64,000 nucleotides of DNA from Arthrobacter sp. StoSoilB19 (GCF_019977275.1 NZ_AP024650.1:2914001-2978000), one strand, 5' to 3'; counted from the stretch's first letter, positions 24,815 through 34,768 are shown. Notes: generated by a model not told the origin, from the sequence alone. Translations and numbers: made by a program.

Positions 24815-26536
24815 CTACGCCACCTCAGGAGGAAGCATCAGCTTCGCACCGGGGATGGCGTTCAGCAGCGCTTTGGTGTAGTCCTGCTTAGGCGCTTCGA
24901 AGACGTCGTCCGTGGACCCGGTTTCCACCAGGCGGCCCTTCTCCATCACGCACACGTGGTCTGCGATCTGCCGGACGACGGCAAGGTCATGCGTGATGAA
25001 CAGGTAGGTCAGTCCAAGGTTGGCCTGCAGGTCGGCAAGCAGGTTGAGCACCTGGGCCTGCACCAGCACGTCCAGCGCAGAGACAGCCTCGTCACAGATG
25101 ATGACTTCGGGGTCCAGCGCCAGCGCCCTGGCAATGGCAACGCGTTGCCGCTGCCCGCCTGACAGCTCGTTCGGATACCGCTGCATGGCGGACTGGGGCA
25201 GCGCCACCTGGTCCAGCAGCGTCCGGACTTTCTTTTCCCGGCTGGCCTGGTCGCCGATCTTGTGGACCCGCAGCGGTTCCTCGATGGTGCGGTAGATGTT
25301 GTACATCGGATCGAGCGAACCGTACGGGTCCTGGAAGATCGGCTGGACCCGCCTGCGGAACTTGAACAGTTCGGCAGGCTTCAGGGGGGAGGTGTCGACG
25401 CCGTCGAACAGGATCCTGCCGTCCGTCGGCTTCTCAAGCTGGAGCACCATCTTGGCCACTGTGGACTTGCCGGAACCCGACTCCCCCACGATCGCCGTCG
25501 TGGTGCCACGCCGGACGTCGAAGCTCACGCCGTCGACGGCGGCGAAGTCCGTGGTCTTGCCCAGCCCCTGGCGGAGCTTGTACACCTTCCGCAGGTCCTG
25601 GATCTGCAGGAAGGTATCGGACTTCACCGTTTCAGCGGCGGGCGCAAGGAGGTCCGCCGTCTCCACGCCCTGCTCCTTGGCCACCTGGATACGGCGGCTG
25701 GCAAGCGACGGAGCGGACTCCACGAGCCGCTTGGTGTAGGGGTGCTGCGGGTTGCGGAGAAGTTCCAGCGACGGTCCCGCTTCAACGACGCGGCCCTGGT
25801 ACATGACCACGACCTTGTCCGCGCGCTCGGCTGCCAGGCCCAGGTCGTGGGTGATCAGCAGGACCGAGGTGCCCAGCTCGTTGGTCATGGTTTCCAGGTG
25901 GTCCAGGATCTGCCGCTGGACGGTGACGTCGAGGGCCGACGTCGGTTCGTCCGCGATCAGCAGGCGCGGCTGGCAGGACAGGCCAATCGCGATCAGCGCG
26001 CGCTGGCGCATGCCGCCCGAGAACTCGTGCGGGTACTGGTTGGCCCGCCGCTTGGCATCCGGCAGGCCTGCCTGGGAGAGCACCTTGGCGATGTCGTCCG
26101 GCCCGCTGGGACGGCCGTTCGCCTTCAGAGTTTCCCTCACCTGGTAACCGATCTTCCACACGGGGTTCAGGTTGGACATGGGGTCCTGCGGGACCATGCC
26201 GATGGTGTTGCCGCGCAGTTCGATCATGCGCTGCTCGCTGGCGTGGGCAATGTCCTCGCCGTCGAGCAGGATCTGGCCGCCGGAGACCCTGCCGTTGTTG
26301 GGCAGGAGCCCGATGGCCGCCAAGGCAGTGGTGGACTTTCCGGAGCCGGATTCCCCCACGATTGCCACGGTTTCGCCCGGCATGATGGTCAGGTGGGCGT
26401 CCCGGACAGCCTGGACTTCACCGCCGCCGGTCTTGAAGGTGATGGCCAGGTCACGGATTTCGAGCAGCGGCCTGACGCCGGTGGTGCCGGCCTCATCAAT
26501 GCGGACGTCTGGAGTTGTCATCTCTTTATCTCTCAT
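24815..26536 (-). CDS. Oligopeptide-type ABC transporter, fused double ATPase (OppD-OppF)
   Basis: 573 residues holding two complete ABC domains: about residues 25-270 (Walker A GESGSGKST, signature FSGGMRQRALIAIGL) and about 310-560 ([24 protein letters not shown]). OppD/DppD and OppF/DppF are fused, a common actinobacterial arrangement. The ATG at 26536 overlaps the permease stop (ATGA); a second ATG at 26521 is possible. Last gene of the operon. Substrate could be peptides or another large solute; a DtxR-type box at the operon promoter raises iron-related cargo (inference). Confidence 0.92.
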   Translation of the reverse strand: MRDKEMTTPDVRIDEAGTTGVRPLLEIRDLAITFKTGGGEVQAVRDAHLTIMPGETVAIVGESGSGKSTTALAAIGLLPNNGRVSGGQILLDGEDIAHASEQRMIELRGNTIGMVPQDPMSNLNPVWKIGYQVRETLKANGRPSGPDDIAKVLSQAGLPDAKRRANQYPHEFSGGMRQRALIAIGLSCQPRLLIADEPTSALDVTVQRQILDHLETMTNELGTSVLLITHDLGLAAERADKVVVMYQGRVVEAGPSLELLRNPQHPYTKRLVESAPSLASRRIQVAKEQGVETADLLAPAAETVKSDTFLQIQDLRKVYKLRQGLGKTTDFAAVDGVSFDVRRGTTTAIVGESGSGKSTVAKMVLQLEKPTDGRILFDGVDTSPLKPAELFKFRRRVQPIFQDPYGSLDPMYNIYRTIEEPLRVHKIGDQASREKKVRTLLDQVALPQSAMQRYPNELSGGQRQRVAIARALALDPEVIICDEAVSALDVLVQAQVLNLLADLQANLGLTYLFITHDLAVVRQIADHVCVMEKGRLVETGSTDDVFEAPKQDYTKALLNAIPGAKLMLPPEVA

Positions 26537-27477
26537 CGCTGACGGCTCTTCGGGTCAAGGGCGTCACGCACGGCGTCGCCCAGCATGATGAAGCTCAACA
26601 CCGTAAGGGAGAGCGCGGCGGCCGGGTAGAGCATGATTTCCGGCCGGGTCCTGATTGATGCCTGGGCACCTGCAATGTCATTGCCCCAGGACATGATGCT
26701 TTGCGGGAGGCCGATGCCCAGGAAGGACAGGGTGGCTTCCGCAACGATGAACACGCCAAGTTCCAGCGTTGCCAGGACAATGATAGGGGCCAGGGCGTTC
26801 GGCAGGACGTGGCGGATCAGTGCGCCGAACTTGGAAACACCCAGCGCCCGTGCAGCGGTGACGAAGTCCGCATTGCGCACCTCGATGACAGCGCCCCGGG
26901 TGATGCGGGCCATTTGCGGCCACGCCAGGAGCGAGATAACGAATACCACGGTCCATACGCTCTTGTTCTCGCGGAACAGCGGGAGCTGCGTGATCACCAG
27001 TGCGCCCAGCACCAGCGGCAGTGCGAAGAAGATGTCGCCCAGGCGGGCCAGCACGGCATCGATCCAGCCGCCGTAGTATCCGGCGAGGGCACCGAGGGTC
27101 ACACCGATGACCAGGACGCAGAGTACCGAGAGCAGGCCCACGGAAAGTGAGGCCTGCGTGCCGTGGATGACCCTGGAATAGACGTCGCAGCCCTGGAAGG
27201 TGAAGCCGAACGGGTGCCCGGCGGTGGGGCCTGCCTCGGAGTTTGCGAGCTCACAGCCCTCGTTGGGCGGGGTTGACGTGAAGAGGCCCGGGAACAGCGC
27301 AATCACGATCAGGGCAAGGATCAGCAGTGCCGAGATGATGAACAACGGACGACGGCGGAGCTTGCGCCAGGCGTCAGCCCACAGGCTGAGCGGGGCCTGG
27401 TCAGTCTTGACGGCGTCCGTTGCCTGCAGAGGTGTCTCGTCGATGGGTGCCACAAAGTGGCTGTTATTACTGGTCAT
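26533..27477 (-). CDS. Oligopeptide-type ABC permease (OppC/DppC)
   Basis: 314 residues from the ATG at 27477, which overlaps the OppB stop by 11 bases; longer in-frame starts would lie inside oppB. After a 45-residue cytoplasmic N-terminus and one helix (FIISALLILALIVIALFPGL) comes a Cys-containing outer loop (NEGCELANSE, FQGCDVYSRVIHG), then the permease core with EAA loop VTAARALGVSKFGALIRHVL. It ends RDALDPKSRQR, typical of OppC. Confidence 0.92.
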   Translation of the reverse strand: MTSNNSHFVAPIDETPLQATDAVKTDQAPLSLWADAWRKLRRRPLFIISALLILALIVIALFPGLFTSTPPNEGCELANSEAGPTAGHPFGFTFQGCDVYSRVIHGTQASLSVGLLSVLCVLVIGVTLGALAGYYGGWIDAVLARLGDIFFALPLVLGALVITQLPLFRENKSVWTVVFVISLLAWPQMARITRGAVIEVRNADFVTAARALGVSKFGALIRHVLPNALAPIIVLATLELGVFIVAEATLSFLGIGLPQSIMSWGNDIAGAQASIRTRPEIMLYPAAALSLTVLSFIMLGDAVRDALDPKSRQR

Positions 27478-28396
27478 AGCGGATCCTCGGGTCAAGCCAG
27501 GCGTACAGGAGATCGACAAGCAGGTTGGCCACCACGAACACCAGCACCAGCACGCTGACGATGGAGACGATGGTGGGACCTTCACTGCGCAGGACGGCCT
27601 GGTAAAGCTTGTTGCCCACGCCAGGGACATTGAAGATGCCCTCTGTCACGATGGCACCGCCCATCAGGCCGCCAAGGTTGGCACCCAGGTAGGTCACCAC
27701 CGGGATCAGCGAGTTGCGCAGGATGTGCGCCAGGACCACCCGGGGCCGGGACAGACCCTTGGCGGTTGCCGTCCGGACGTAGTCGGCGTTCATGTTTTCG
27801 CTCACCGATGCCCGGGTCAGGCGGAGGACGTACGCAAAGGAGACGAGTCCCAGGACCACTGCCGGCAGCAGCAGGGTGACCCAGTTGGCATTGGCGCCCA
27901 CGGTGGGTTTGGCCCACCCCAGCTGGACACCAAAGACGAGCTGGAAGACGAAGCCCAACACGAAGGTGGGGACGGCGATGACCACCAGCGATGCCACGAG
28001 CACCGTGGAGTCGAACCAGCCGCCGCGGCGCAGGCCCGCGAAAACGCCGAACGCGACCCCGAAGATGGCCTGGATGGCCAGCGCCTCGATGGCGAGCATC
28101 GCCGTCACCGGGAAGACCCGCGCCAGGCTTGCCGCAATCGGCTGGCCGGTGAAGTCATTGCCCAGGTTGAAGGTGAAGAGGTTCTTGAGGAACAGGCCGT
28201 ACTGGACCCAGAAGGGCTGGTCGAGGTTGTACTGGCTGCGCAGGGTGTCGATGACCGCCTGCGGGGGCTGGCGGTCGCCGAACAAGGCCGCAATGGGATC
28301 ACCGGGCAGGGCGAACACCATGTAGTAGACCAAGAGGGTTGTGCCGAGGAAAACAGGGATCACCTGGAGGAGTCGGCGCAGAATGAACCGGAGCAC
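27467..28396 (-). CDS. Oligopeptide-type ABC permease (OppB/DppB)
   Basis: 309 residues, six membrane helices, starting MLRFILRRLLQVIPVFLGTT, the classic OppB N-terminus. EAA loop YVRTATAKGLSRPRVVLAHI. It ends LLYAWLDPRIRYDQ. A stem-loop in the 126-base gap separates it from the binding-protein gene upstream. Confidence 0.93.
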   Translation of the reverse strand: MLRFILRRLLQVIPVFLGTTLLVYYMVFALPGDPIAALFGDRQPPQAVIDTLRSQYNLDQPFWVQYGLFLKNLFTFNLGNDFTGQPIAASLARVFPVTAMLAIEALAIQAIFGVAFGVFAGLRRGGWFDSTVLVASLVVIAVPTFVLGFVFQLVFGVQLGWAKPTVGANANWVTLLLPAVVLGLVSFAYVLRLTRASVSENMNADYVRTATAKGLSRPRVVLAHILRNSLIPVVTYLGANLGGLMGGAIVTEGIFNVPGVGNKLYQAVLRSEGPTIVSIVSVLVLVFVVANLLVDLLYAWLDPRIRYDQ

Positions 28397-28463
28397 AGTG
28401 TTACCTGCCTTCCGGTAAAGGAGAAAACGCGTTCATGAGTGCCTTCCTGCCGCTTGCAAGCCA

Positions 28464-28494
28464 ATGGGGGCCCGGACGTAACCGGAACCCCCAT
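28464..28494 (-). terminator. Intercistronic stem-loop after the opp binding-protein gene
   Basis: ATGGGGG pairs with CCCCCAT, and an inner CCGG/CCGG stem continues it. It lies between the binding-protein and OppB genes, the same place as the hairpin in the amino-acid ABC operon. Confidence 0.7.
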
Positions 28495-28522
28495 CAGCCT
28501 TGACGGCAAGTTAGATCTGGGA

Positions 28523-30211
28523 CTACTTGGCGGTGATGCCGTAGTAGAGGATTTCACCGTTCCAGCCGGTTTCGGCCTTCACGATGTTGTTGCTCCACAC
28601 GATCGGCCGTGCCTGGTCCCAGAGCGGCAGGCCGGGCAGGTCCTGGAACAGGATCTCCTGTGCCTGGTTGAACTTGGCGTTGGCCTCGTCGGTGCTCTTG
28701 GCGGCCAGGCCCTCCTTGAGGAGCTTGTCGAACTCAGGGTTCGAGTACTTCTCGTAGTTGGAGGAAGCGCCCGTGGCCCAGACCGGTCCCAGGAAGTTGT
28801 AGAGCGACGGGTAGTCACCCTGCCAGCCCGCGCGGGTCAGGCCCGGCAGCTGCTGGGACTTGCGCAGGTTCAGGACTTCGGCGAACTTGGCAAAGGGCTG
28901 GATTTCAGCCTGGATGCCGAGGTTGTTCTTGAAGCCGTTGGCGACGGCATCGATCCATTCCTTGTTGCCACCATCGGTGTTGGAGGCGATCTGGAGCGGC
29001 TTGGAGTTGTCGTACGGCTTGATCTTCTCAGCCTGTGCCCACAGGTCCTTGGCCTTGGCGGCGTCGAACTTCAGGACTTCGCTGCCCTTGATGCCTTCCT
29101 TGAAGCCATCGATGACCGGCGGCGCGAAGGCCTTGGCCGGGGTGCGGGTGCCGTTGAAGACCACCTTGGCGATTTCCTCGCGGTTGATGGCGTAGGACAG
29201 AGCCTGGCGGCGCAGCTTGCCGGCTTCACCCTGGAAGTTCGGGTTGTAGCCCGGGATGTTCAGGGTGGAATCGGTGGCTACCGGCTTGGTGGCGTTCCGG
29301 TCCGGGAAGTCGTTGACGTAGGTCTTCAGGGCGTTGGACGGCAGGACATCGGTGATGTCCAGGTTGTCCGACTGAAGGTCGGTGTACGCGGGGCCCGGGT
29401 CGGTGTAGAACTTGAAGGTCACGCCGCCGTTCTTGGCGGGGCGGGTGCCGTTGTAATCAGCGTTCTTGACCAGCGTGATGGACTGGTCGTGGACCCAGGA
29501 ACCCTGCTTCTCGAACTTGTAGGGGCCGTTGCCCACGGGGTTTTCACCGTAGGTCTTGGGGTCCTTCAAAGCCGCGGAGGGCAGCGGGTAGAAAGCGGAG
29601 TAGCCAAGGCGCAGGGACCAGTCGGCCTCGGGCTGGGCGAGCTTGACCGTGATGGTGGAATCATCGGTCGCCTGCAGGCCGGACATGGTGTCGGCCTTGG
29701 GAGCGGGCGTGGTGGTGGTCTTGCCGTCAGCACCCTTGACGGAATCGACGGCGGAGACATCCTCGTACCCGGCAATGGATTCGAAGAAGAAGCCATTGTT
29801 CTGCAGGTTCTTGGAGTTTGCCGCGAAGTTCCAGGAGTCAACGAAGGTCTTGGCCGTGATGGCTTCACCGTTGGTGAATTTCTGGCCCTGCTTGACCTTG
29901 ATGGTCCAGTTCTGCGCGTCCGACGAGTCGATCGAGTCGGCCAGCGCGTTGACTGCCTTGCCGTTCGCGTCGTAGCTGCGAAGGCCTTCGAACAGCAGGT
30001 TTACGACACGGCCGCCGTAGACCTCATTGGTGTTGGCAGGCAGCAACGGGTTTTGTGGTTCGTTGCTGTAGGCCGTGATGACCTTGTTCGGGTCGCCGGC
30101 AGCATTGCTGGCACCCTCATTGCTGCCACCGCCACCGGTGCCGCATCCGGTCAAGGCAAGCGCGGCGATTGCCACGATGCCCAATGCTTTGGAAGTGCGC
30201 GTAAAACGCAT
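28523..30211 (-). CDS. Oligopeptide-type ABC substrate-binding lipoprotein
   Basis: 562 residues, SBP_bac_5 family. Signal KALGIVAIAALALTGCGTGG (Cys about residue 23). The mature domain begins KVITAYSNEPQNPLLPANTN and includes WSLRLGYSAFYPLPSAAL, EAGKLRRQALSYAINREEIA and LPLWDQARPIVWSNNIV. First gene of the operon with the two permeases and the fused ATPase. Its promoter region contains a perfect 13-bp DtxR/IdeR core palindrome about 100 bases upstream. Dipeptide, oligopeptide or siderophore/haem are all possible cargoes. Confidence 0.9.
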   Translation of the reverse strand: MRFTRTSKALGIVAIAALALTGCGTGGGGSNEGASNAAGDPNKVITAYSNEPQNPLLPANTNEVYGGRVVNLLFEGLRSYDANGKAVNALADSIDSSDAQNWTIKVKQGQKFTNGEAITAKTFVDSWNFAANSKNLQNNGFFFESIAGYEDVSAVDSVKGADGKTTTTPAPKADTMSGLQATDDSTITVKLAQPEADWSLRLGYSAFYPLPSAALKDPKTYGENPVGNGPYKFEKQGSWVHDQSITLVKNADYNGTRPAKNGGVTFKFYTDPGPAYTDLQSDNLDITDVLPSNALKTYVNDFPDRNATKPVATDSTLNIPGYNPNFQGEAGKLRRQALSYAINREEIAKVVFNGTRTPAKAFAPPVIDGFKEGIKGSEVLKFDAAKAKDLWAQAEKIKPYDNSKPLQIASNTDGGNKEWIDAVANGFKNNLGIQAEIQPFAKFAEVLNLRKSQQLPGLTRAGWQGDYPSLYNFLGPVWATGASSNYEKYSNPEFDKLLKEGLAAKSTDEANAKFNQAQEILFQDLPGLPLWDQARPIVWSNNIVKAETGWNGEILYYGITAK

Positions 30212-30306
30212 TCCGCCTCCTATGAGTTGTGGGAGAGATGTATAGGGGAATCTTGTGCTTCCCCGCAGGCCGGACGCAGCACACCGCTGTGACGAAACCT
30301 ACATAT

Positions 30307-30325
30307 ACGGGTTAGCCTAACCGCA
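30307..30325 (-). promoter_or_regulatory. DtxR/IdeR-type iron box at the opp promoter
   Basis: Core GGTTAGGCTAACC (30310-30322) is identical to the central 13 bases of the IdeR consensus; the three outer bases on each side differ. TATATG, a candidate -10, lies just downstream on the minus strand, with CTTTGT 17 bases before it, so a bound repressor would cover the promoter. Confidence 0.6.
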
Positions 30326-30497
30326 CAAAGTCCAGATACTGGTACTCCGTTGCCAAACCGTGACCGGCGCAGTCAAATGCCCCAGGCCACAGTGGATAGT
30401 TAGGCACGTCACATGCTACTCGCCAGTAAGCCAGACGGCGAATCGGCTGGCGCGGCTCCCCGCAAGGGCCGGAAGACCTAAAGGAAACGCGGCTGCG

Positions 30498-32258
30498 TCA
30501 GGACAGACGCCAGTCCCATACGTTCCACCACACACCGAGGGGGCCGGGACTGGTCTTCACGCCGGCCACCCTGGAGTTGAAGGCAGTTGTGCCGAGGGTT
30601 TGGTAGAGGGGCAGCCCGTACGCGTCCTCCCAGACGTGCTTGTCGATCTCGGCCAGGAGTTCGTCCTGTTTGCCCAGATCCGTGGTCTGGGACAGTTGTT
30701 CCATGACCTTGTCCGCGTCGCCGTCGGAATAGCCCGTGAAGTTGCTGCCTGCCCCGGTGCGGAAGATCTGCGGCACCCGGCTCACGCCGGCCTCGGTCCC
30801 AATCCATCCGGACAAGGCGGCGTCATAGCCGCCCCGGCTCAAGGCAGCTGCCCAGTCGGCACTCCCCTGGCCACCGTCCACCACCCGGAATCCTGCCAGG
30901 ACGGCCGAGTCGCGGATCAGGGTGAACGCCCTGGCACGGTTGGGATTGTCGCGGTTGTAGAGAATCCGGACAGTGGGGGTTACGCCCTTCAGGAGGCTCT
31001 TTGCGGCGTCGATGTCCACCTTGGCGTAGTTTGAGGAGCCGTTGTTCTTTACCGTCTCTTCGTATTTGGGCTGTCCAGGCAGGAAGACCTGCGAGTCCAG
31101 CGGCTTGCTGTCCGGCACCTGGTTTCCCAGCACTGCGTCCACGATTGCCTGCCGTGGAACCGTCTTGAGGAACGCTTCCCGGACGTCCTTGTCGGCGAAC
31201 GGTCCGGCGAAGTTGAGGTCCAGGTGGTCGTAGCCGGACTGCTTGTACCGTTCAACGGTGATGCCCTGGCCGGACAGGCCCGTGAGGAGATTGTCCGTGG
31301 CAGCCGAGGGCCGGGGCGAGATGATGTCTGCCTGCCCGTTGCGCAGGGCATCAACTGCGGCCGGCACTGCCCCGGTGAACCTGACGTTGATCTCGTCCAG
31401 CCAGGGTTCGGAACCCCAGACGTAGTCCCGGTTCCGGACCAGCTTCATTGAAACCTCCGGGACGATGTCGCGGACAATGTAGGGGCCGCTGGACAGGTAG
31501 AGTGCCGGATCGTCGGGAATGGATTTTGTATCGAAACCGGTATTCCAGAAGTCGCTGACCTTCTTGAGCGCGGGGTTCGATGCCGGCTTTTCCGGATTGC
31601 CCCGCGGGGTGTCCTTGAGGAGATCAACCAGGTCCTCCTCATCGTTCAGCCCGCTCTTGGCGGCGACGACGTGGGCCGGGAGGCCGACGTCGAACGCCAC
31701 TTCCCAGTCGGCATACGGTGCGGCGTACTCGATGGTGATGGACCGGCCGTCCGAGCCGATTTCAGGAAACTGGGTGCCTGCCAGCCCGGTGGTGTCAGAC
31801 GCCACGGAGAAGTACTTGGTTCCCTTCCCGGCCGCTGGATCGACGTCGTCGAAGTAGCCTGACGCGGCGGCCCAGCTTAGTAGCAGGTCGGCCGCGCCAA
31901 TTGGCGCACCGTCCGACCACTTGACGCCCTCGTTGACTGTGTACTTCACCTTGAGCGGCTGGTCGGAGACCTTTTCGAAGTGCCCGAACTTGTCATTGCG
32001 GACAACTTTGGAGCTGTCATCGAGGTAGTAGAAGCCGGAGTGGGTAATGGCACCGATCTTCGAGTTGATGTCGGTATTGCCGTTGGCGCTGTAGGGGTTG
32101 AACGAGGAGAAGGCATTGACCTCTGCCACCGTCACGCTGCCGCCGCGCTTCGCCTCCCCCACCACCACCGAGGGGGCACTGGTGCCTGAGCAGCCTGAAA
32201 GAACCAGGGCAGCCGCCAATACGGCGATGAGCAACTGCATCAGACGCCGGACCGGCAT
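30498..32258 (-). CDS. ABC-family substrate-binding lipoprotein, LpqW-like
   Basis: 586 residues. Signal LLIAVLAAALVLSGCSGTSA (Cys about residue 23). SBP_bac_5-like motifs are weaker than in the adjacent opp protein: GGSVTVAEVNAFSSFNPYSA, VKYTVNEGVKWSDGAPIGAADLL is spread over two strands, and WWNVWDWRLS ends the protein. In mycobacteria LpqW, a regulator of mannolipid synthesis, follows typA; here the opp block separates them, so orthology to LpqW is possible (inference from order). It may instead be a second solute-binding protein for the opp system. The intergenic iron box lies downstream of this gene, so it is probably transcribed separately. Confidence 0.72.
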   Translation of the reverse strand: MPVRRLMQLLIAVLAAALVLSGCSGTSAPSVVVGEAKRGGSVTVAEVNAFSSFNPYSANGNTDINSKIGAITHSGFYYLDDSSKVVRNDKFGHFEKVSDQPLKVKYTVNEGVKWSDGAPIGAADLLLSWAAASGYFDDVDPAAGKGTKYFSVASDTTGLAGTQFPEIGSDGRSITIEYAAPYADWEVAFDVGLPAHVVAAKSGLNDEEDLVDLLKDTPRGNPEKPASNPALKKVSDFWNTGFDTKSIPDDPALYLSSGPYIVRDIVPEVSMKLVRNRDYVWGSEPWLDEINVRFTGAVPAAVDALRNGQADIISPRPSAATDNLLTGLSGQGITVERYKQSGYDHLDLNFAGPFADKDVREAFLKTVPRQAIVDAVLGNQVPDSKPLDSQVFLPGQPKYEETVKNNGSSNYAKVDIDAAKSLLKGVTPTVRILYNRDNPNRARAFTLIRDSAVLAGFRVVDGGQGSADWAAALSRGGYDAALSGWIGTEAGVSRVPQIFRTGAGSNFTGYSDGDADKVMEQLSQTTDLGKQDELLAEIDKHVWEDAYGLPLYQTLGTTAFNSRVAGVKTSPGPLGVWWNVWDWRLS

Positions 32259-32343
32259 GCCGCCTCCTTGTGTTTTCCCTCTCCGGAGGGGACTGGGTCG
32301 CCACGATCACGCCCTACAGACTCAGGATAAGCCGTCCGGCCGG

Positions 32344-33429
32344 TCAGACGTTGAAGCGGAACTCCACCACGTCGCCGTCGGCCATGACGTATTCCTTGCC
32401 TTCGATGCGGACCTTCCCGCGGGACTTTGCTTCAGCCATGGAGCCGGCCTCCACGAGGTCGTTGAAGGAGACCACCTCGGCTTTGATGAATCCGCGCTGG
32501 AAGTCGGAGTGGATGACGCCGGCGGCCTGCGGTGCCGTGTCCCCCTGCCGGATGGTCCAGGCCCGCGCTTCCTTGGGCCCGGCAGTGAGGTACGTCTGCA
32601 GCCCCAGGGTGTGGAAGCCGACGCGCGCCAGCTGGTCCAGGCCGGATTCGTCCTGGCCGTTCATCTCGAGCATCTCGCGGGCCTCTTCCTCGTCGAGTTC
32701 CACGAGGTCTGCTTCGAGCTTTGCGTCAAGGAAGATGCAGTCCGCGGGGGCCACCATGGCGCGCAGCTCCTCCTGCTTTTCCGGGCTGCCCAGGATGGCT
32801 TCATCCGCATTGAAAACGTAGATGAAGGGTTTGGCCGTCAGCAGCCCCAGCTCCTTGAGGTGCTCCATCTCCAGCTTGTCGCTCTTGATGGAAGAGTAGA
32901 TGGTGTCACCCCGTTCCAGGACCGCCTGCGCGGCCTTGATGGCCGCAAGCTCGGCGGCCTCCCGCTTCTTGATCTTGACTTCCTTTTCGATCCGCGGGAT
33001 GGCCTTTTCGATGGTCTGCAGGTCGGCGAGGATCAGCTCGGTGTTGATGGTTTCCATGTCCGAGCGGGGATCCACCTTGCCGTCGACGTGCACCACGTCG
33101 GGGTCATCGAAGACCCGGACAACCTCGGCGATGGCTTCAGCCTCGCGGATGTTGGCCAGGAACTGGTTGCCCAGCCCCTCCCCCTCGGACGCACCCTTGA
33201 CGATGCCTGCGATGTCGACGAAGGACACGGCGGCAGGCAGGACACGCTGCGAGCCGAAGATCCCGGCGAGCTTCTGGAGCCTGGGGTCCGGGAGGTTCAC
33301 TACACCGACGTTCGGTTCAATGGTGGCGAACGGGTAGTTCGCGGCCAGGACCTGGTTGCGGGTGAGCGCGTTGAAGAGGGTTGATTTGCCGACGTTGGGC
33401 AGTCCGACGATGCCAATAGTTAGAGCCAC
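32344..33429 (-). CDS. ychF: Redox-regulated ATPase/GTPase YchF (Obg family)
   Basis: 361 residues from the GTG at 33429, giving the family's standard start [17 protein letters not shown]; an ATG two codons earlier is possible. The G4 motif is NADE ([12 protein letters not shown]) in place of NKxD, which is the YchF trait that permits ATP use. A coiled coil (about 130-200) and a C-terminal TGS domain ([19 protein letters not shown]) complete it. It binds ribosomes and dampens stress responses. TAGAAT lies 8 bases before the GTG. Confidence 0.94.
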   Translation of the reverse strand: MALTIGIVGLPNVGKSTLFNALTRNQVLAANYPFATIEPNVGVVNLPDPRLQKLAGIFGSQRVLPAAVSFVDIAGIVKGASEGEGLGNQFLANIREAEAIAEVVRVFDDPDVVHVDGKVDPRSDMETINTELILADLQTIEKAIPRIEKEVKIKKREAAELAAIKAAQAVLERGDTIYSSIKSDKLEMEHLKELGLLTAKPFIYVFNADEAILGSPEKQEELRAMVAPADCIFLDAKLEADLVELDEEEAREMLEMNGQDESGLDQLARVGFHTLGLQTYLTAGPKEARAWTIRQGDTAPQAAGVIHSDFQRGFIKAEVVSFNDLVEAGSMAEAKSRGKVRIEGKEYVMADGDVVEFRFNV

Positions 33430-33519
33430 GAGCATTGATTCTACCCGTCCGGCCCCGGCAGCCCCTACCGGGGAATGTCATTGCCTTTGATTGTCAGAGG
33501 CCCGTGCAACAGTGAAGCC

Positions 33520-34749
33520 ATGGATGCTTTTGCCTTGATTCTGGCCCTTCTCATGCTGCTGCTTGGTGCGCTTGCCGGCGCCGCGGCCACTTATTTCTCC
33601 CTGCGCAGGAACTCGCATGCCTTGGAGGCGGACTTTGACCAGGTGTCGTCCCGCCTTTCGGAGGTCACGGCGCAGCTGGCAGCGGCCGACGCCGAGCGGC
33701 GGCTTTTGGCGGTGCAGAACCGTGAGCTGGGCGAGGCCAGGACGCAGGACGGCAGTGTCCTGCGCGCCCTGGCCCCGGTGGCGGAGAAGCTGTCCGCTGT
33801 CCAGCAGCAGGTGGCGCTGCTGGAGCGGGACCGGGTGGAACAGTACGGCCAACTGGCGCAGCAGCTGCAGGAGGCAAGGCTTTCCGATGAACAGCTCATC
33901 CGGTCCACGCATGCCCTGGAATCGGCCCTGCGTTCCAACAGCGCCAGGGGCCAGTGGGGCGAGGTGCAGCTGCGGCGTGTAGTGGAGGCCGCGGGGATGC
34001 TGCGCCACGTGGACTTTGTGGAACAGGTGCACAGCGCCGGCCAGGACTCGGCTGTCCGCCCGGACCTGGTGGTGCAGTTGCCGGGCGACAAGCAGCTGGT
34101 GGTGGATGCCAAAGTCCCGTTGTCGTCCTACCTTGAGGCACAGGAACTGGGTGCGGTGGATCCGCGCGCCGGCCAGCCCTCCGGACTCCAGTCGGTAAGT
34201 GATGGGCGGAACCGGCAGGCGCTGCTGGCGGCGCATGCCAAGGCCCTGAGGGCGCACGTTGACGCATTGGGCACCAAGAAATACTGGGACGTCCCGGGAA
34301 ACTCTCCGGAACTGGTGGTCTGTTTCATTCCGGCCGAATCCATCCTGGCGGCAGCACTGACTGCCGACGCCGGGCTCCTGGATTACGCGTTGTCCCGCAA
34401 CGTGGTCCTTGCGTCGCCGAGCACCCTGCTGGCCGTGCTGAAGTCGGTGGCATTCACGTGGCGCCAGGACGTCCTGACGGACAGTGCACGTGAGTTGTTC
34501 GAGCTCGCGCGGCAGCTGTACGACCGGATGGGCACCCTGGGTGAAAACGTCACCAAACTGGGCTCTTCCCTCAAGTCTTCGGTGGACCGTTACAACGCCA
34601 TGGTGGGCACCCTGGAAGCCAGGGTGCTGCCCACTGCCCGGAAGCTCAACACGCTCGAGGAGTCCGGCCTGGTGACACCTCCTGTTGTGGAGGTGACGCC
34701 GCGCTCGCTGGTGGCACCCGAACTCCAGGGCGACGGCGAGGCCGCCTGA
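33520..34749 (+). CDS. rmuC: DNA recombination protein RmuC
   Basis: 409 residues from the ATG at 33520 (MDAFALILALLMLLLGAL). N-terminal helix, a coiled coil (about 35-130) and the RmuC nuclease-like core: RGQWGEVQLRRVVEAAGM, PDLVVQLPGDKQLVVDAKVP and the DAKVPL acidic/Lys motif of a PD-(D/E)XK fold. It limits inversions at repeats. An antisense frame nearly as long is a shadow. It is divergent from ychF and convergent with ispH across a strong terminator. Confidence 0.92.
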   Translation: MDAFALILALLMLLLGALAGAAATYFSLRRNSHALEADFDQVSSRLSEVTAQLAAADAERRLLAVQNRELGEARTQDGSVLRALAPVAEKLSAVQQQVALLERDRVEQYGQLAQQLQEARLSDEQLIRSTHALESALRSNSARGQWGEVQLRRVVEAAGMLRHVDFVEQVHSAGQDSAVRPDLVVQLPGDKQLVVDAKVPLSSYLEAQELGAVDPRAGQPSGLQSVSDGRNRQALLAAHAKALRAHVDALGTKKYWDVPGNSPELVVCFIPAESILAAALTADAGLLDYALSRNVVLASPSTLLAVLKSVAFTWRQDVLTDSARELFELARQLYDRMGTLGENVTKLGSSLKSSVDRYNAMVGTLEARVLPTARKLNTLEESGLVTPPVVEVTPRSLVAPELQGDGEAA

Positions 34750-34768
34750 CAACGGGCCGCGGATGCAG

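Noticed and set aside
33478..34752. Open frame antisense to rmuC
   Set aside because: No recognisable protein features, and it runs through the rmuC terminator side without its own signals.
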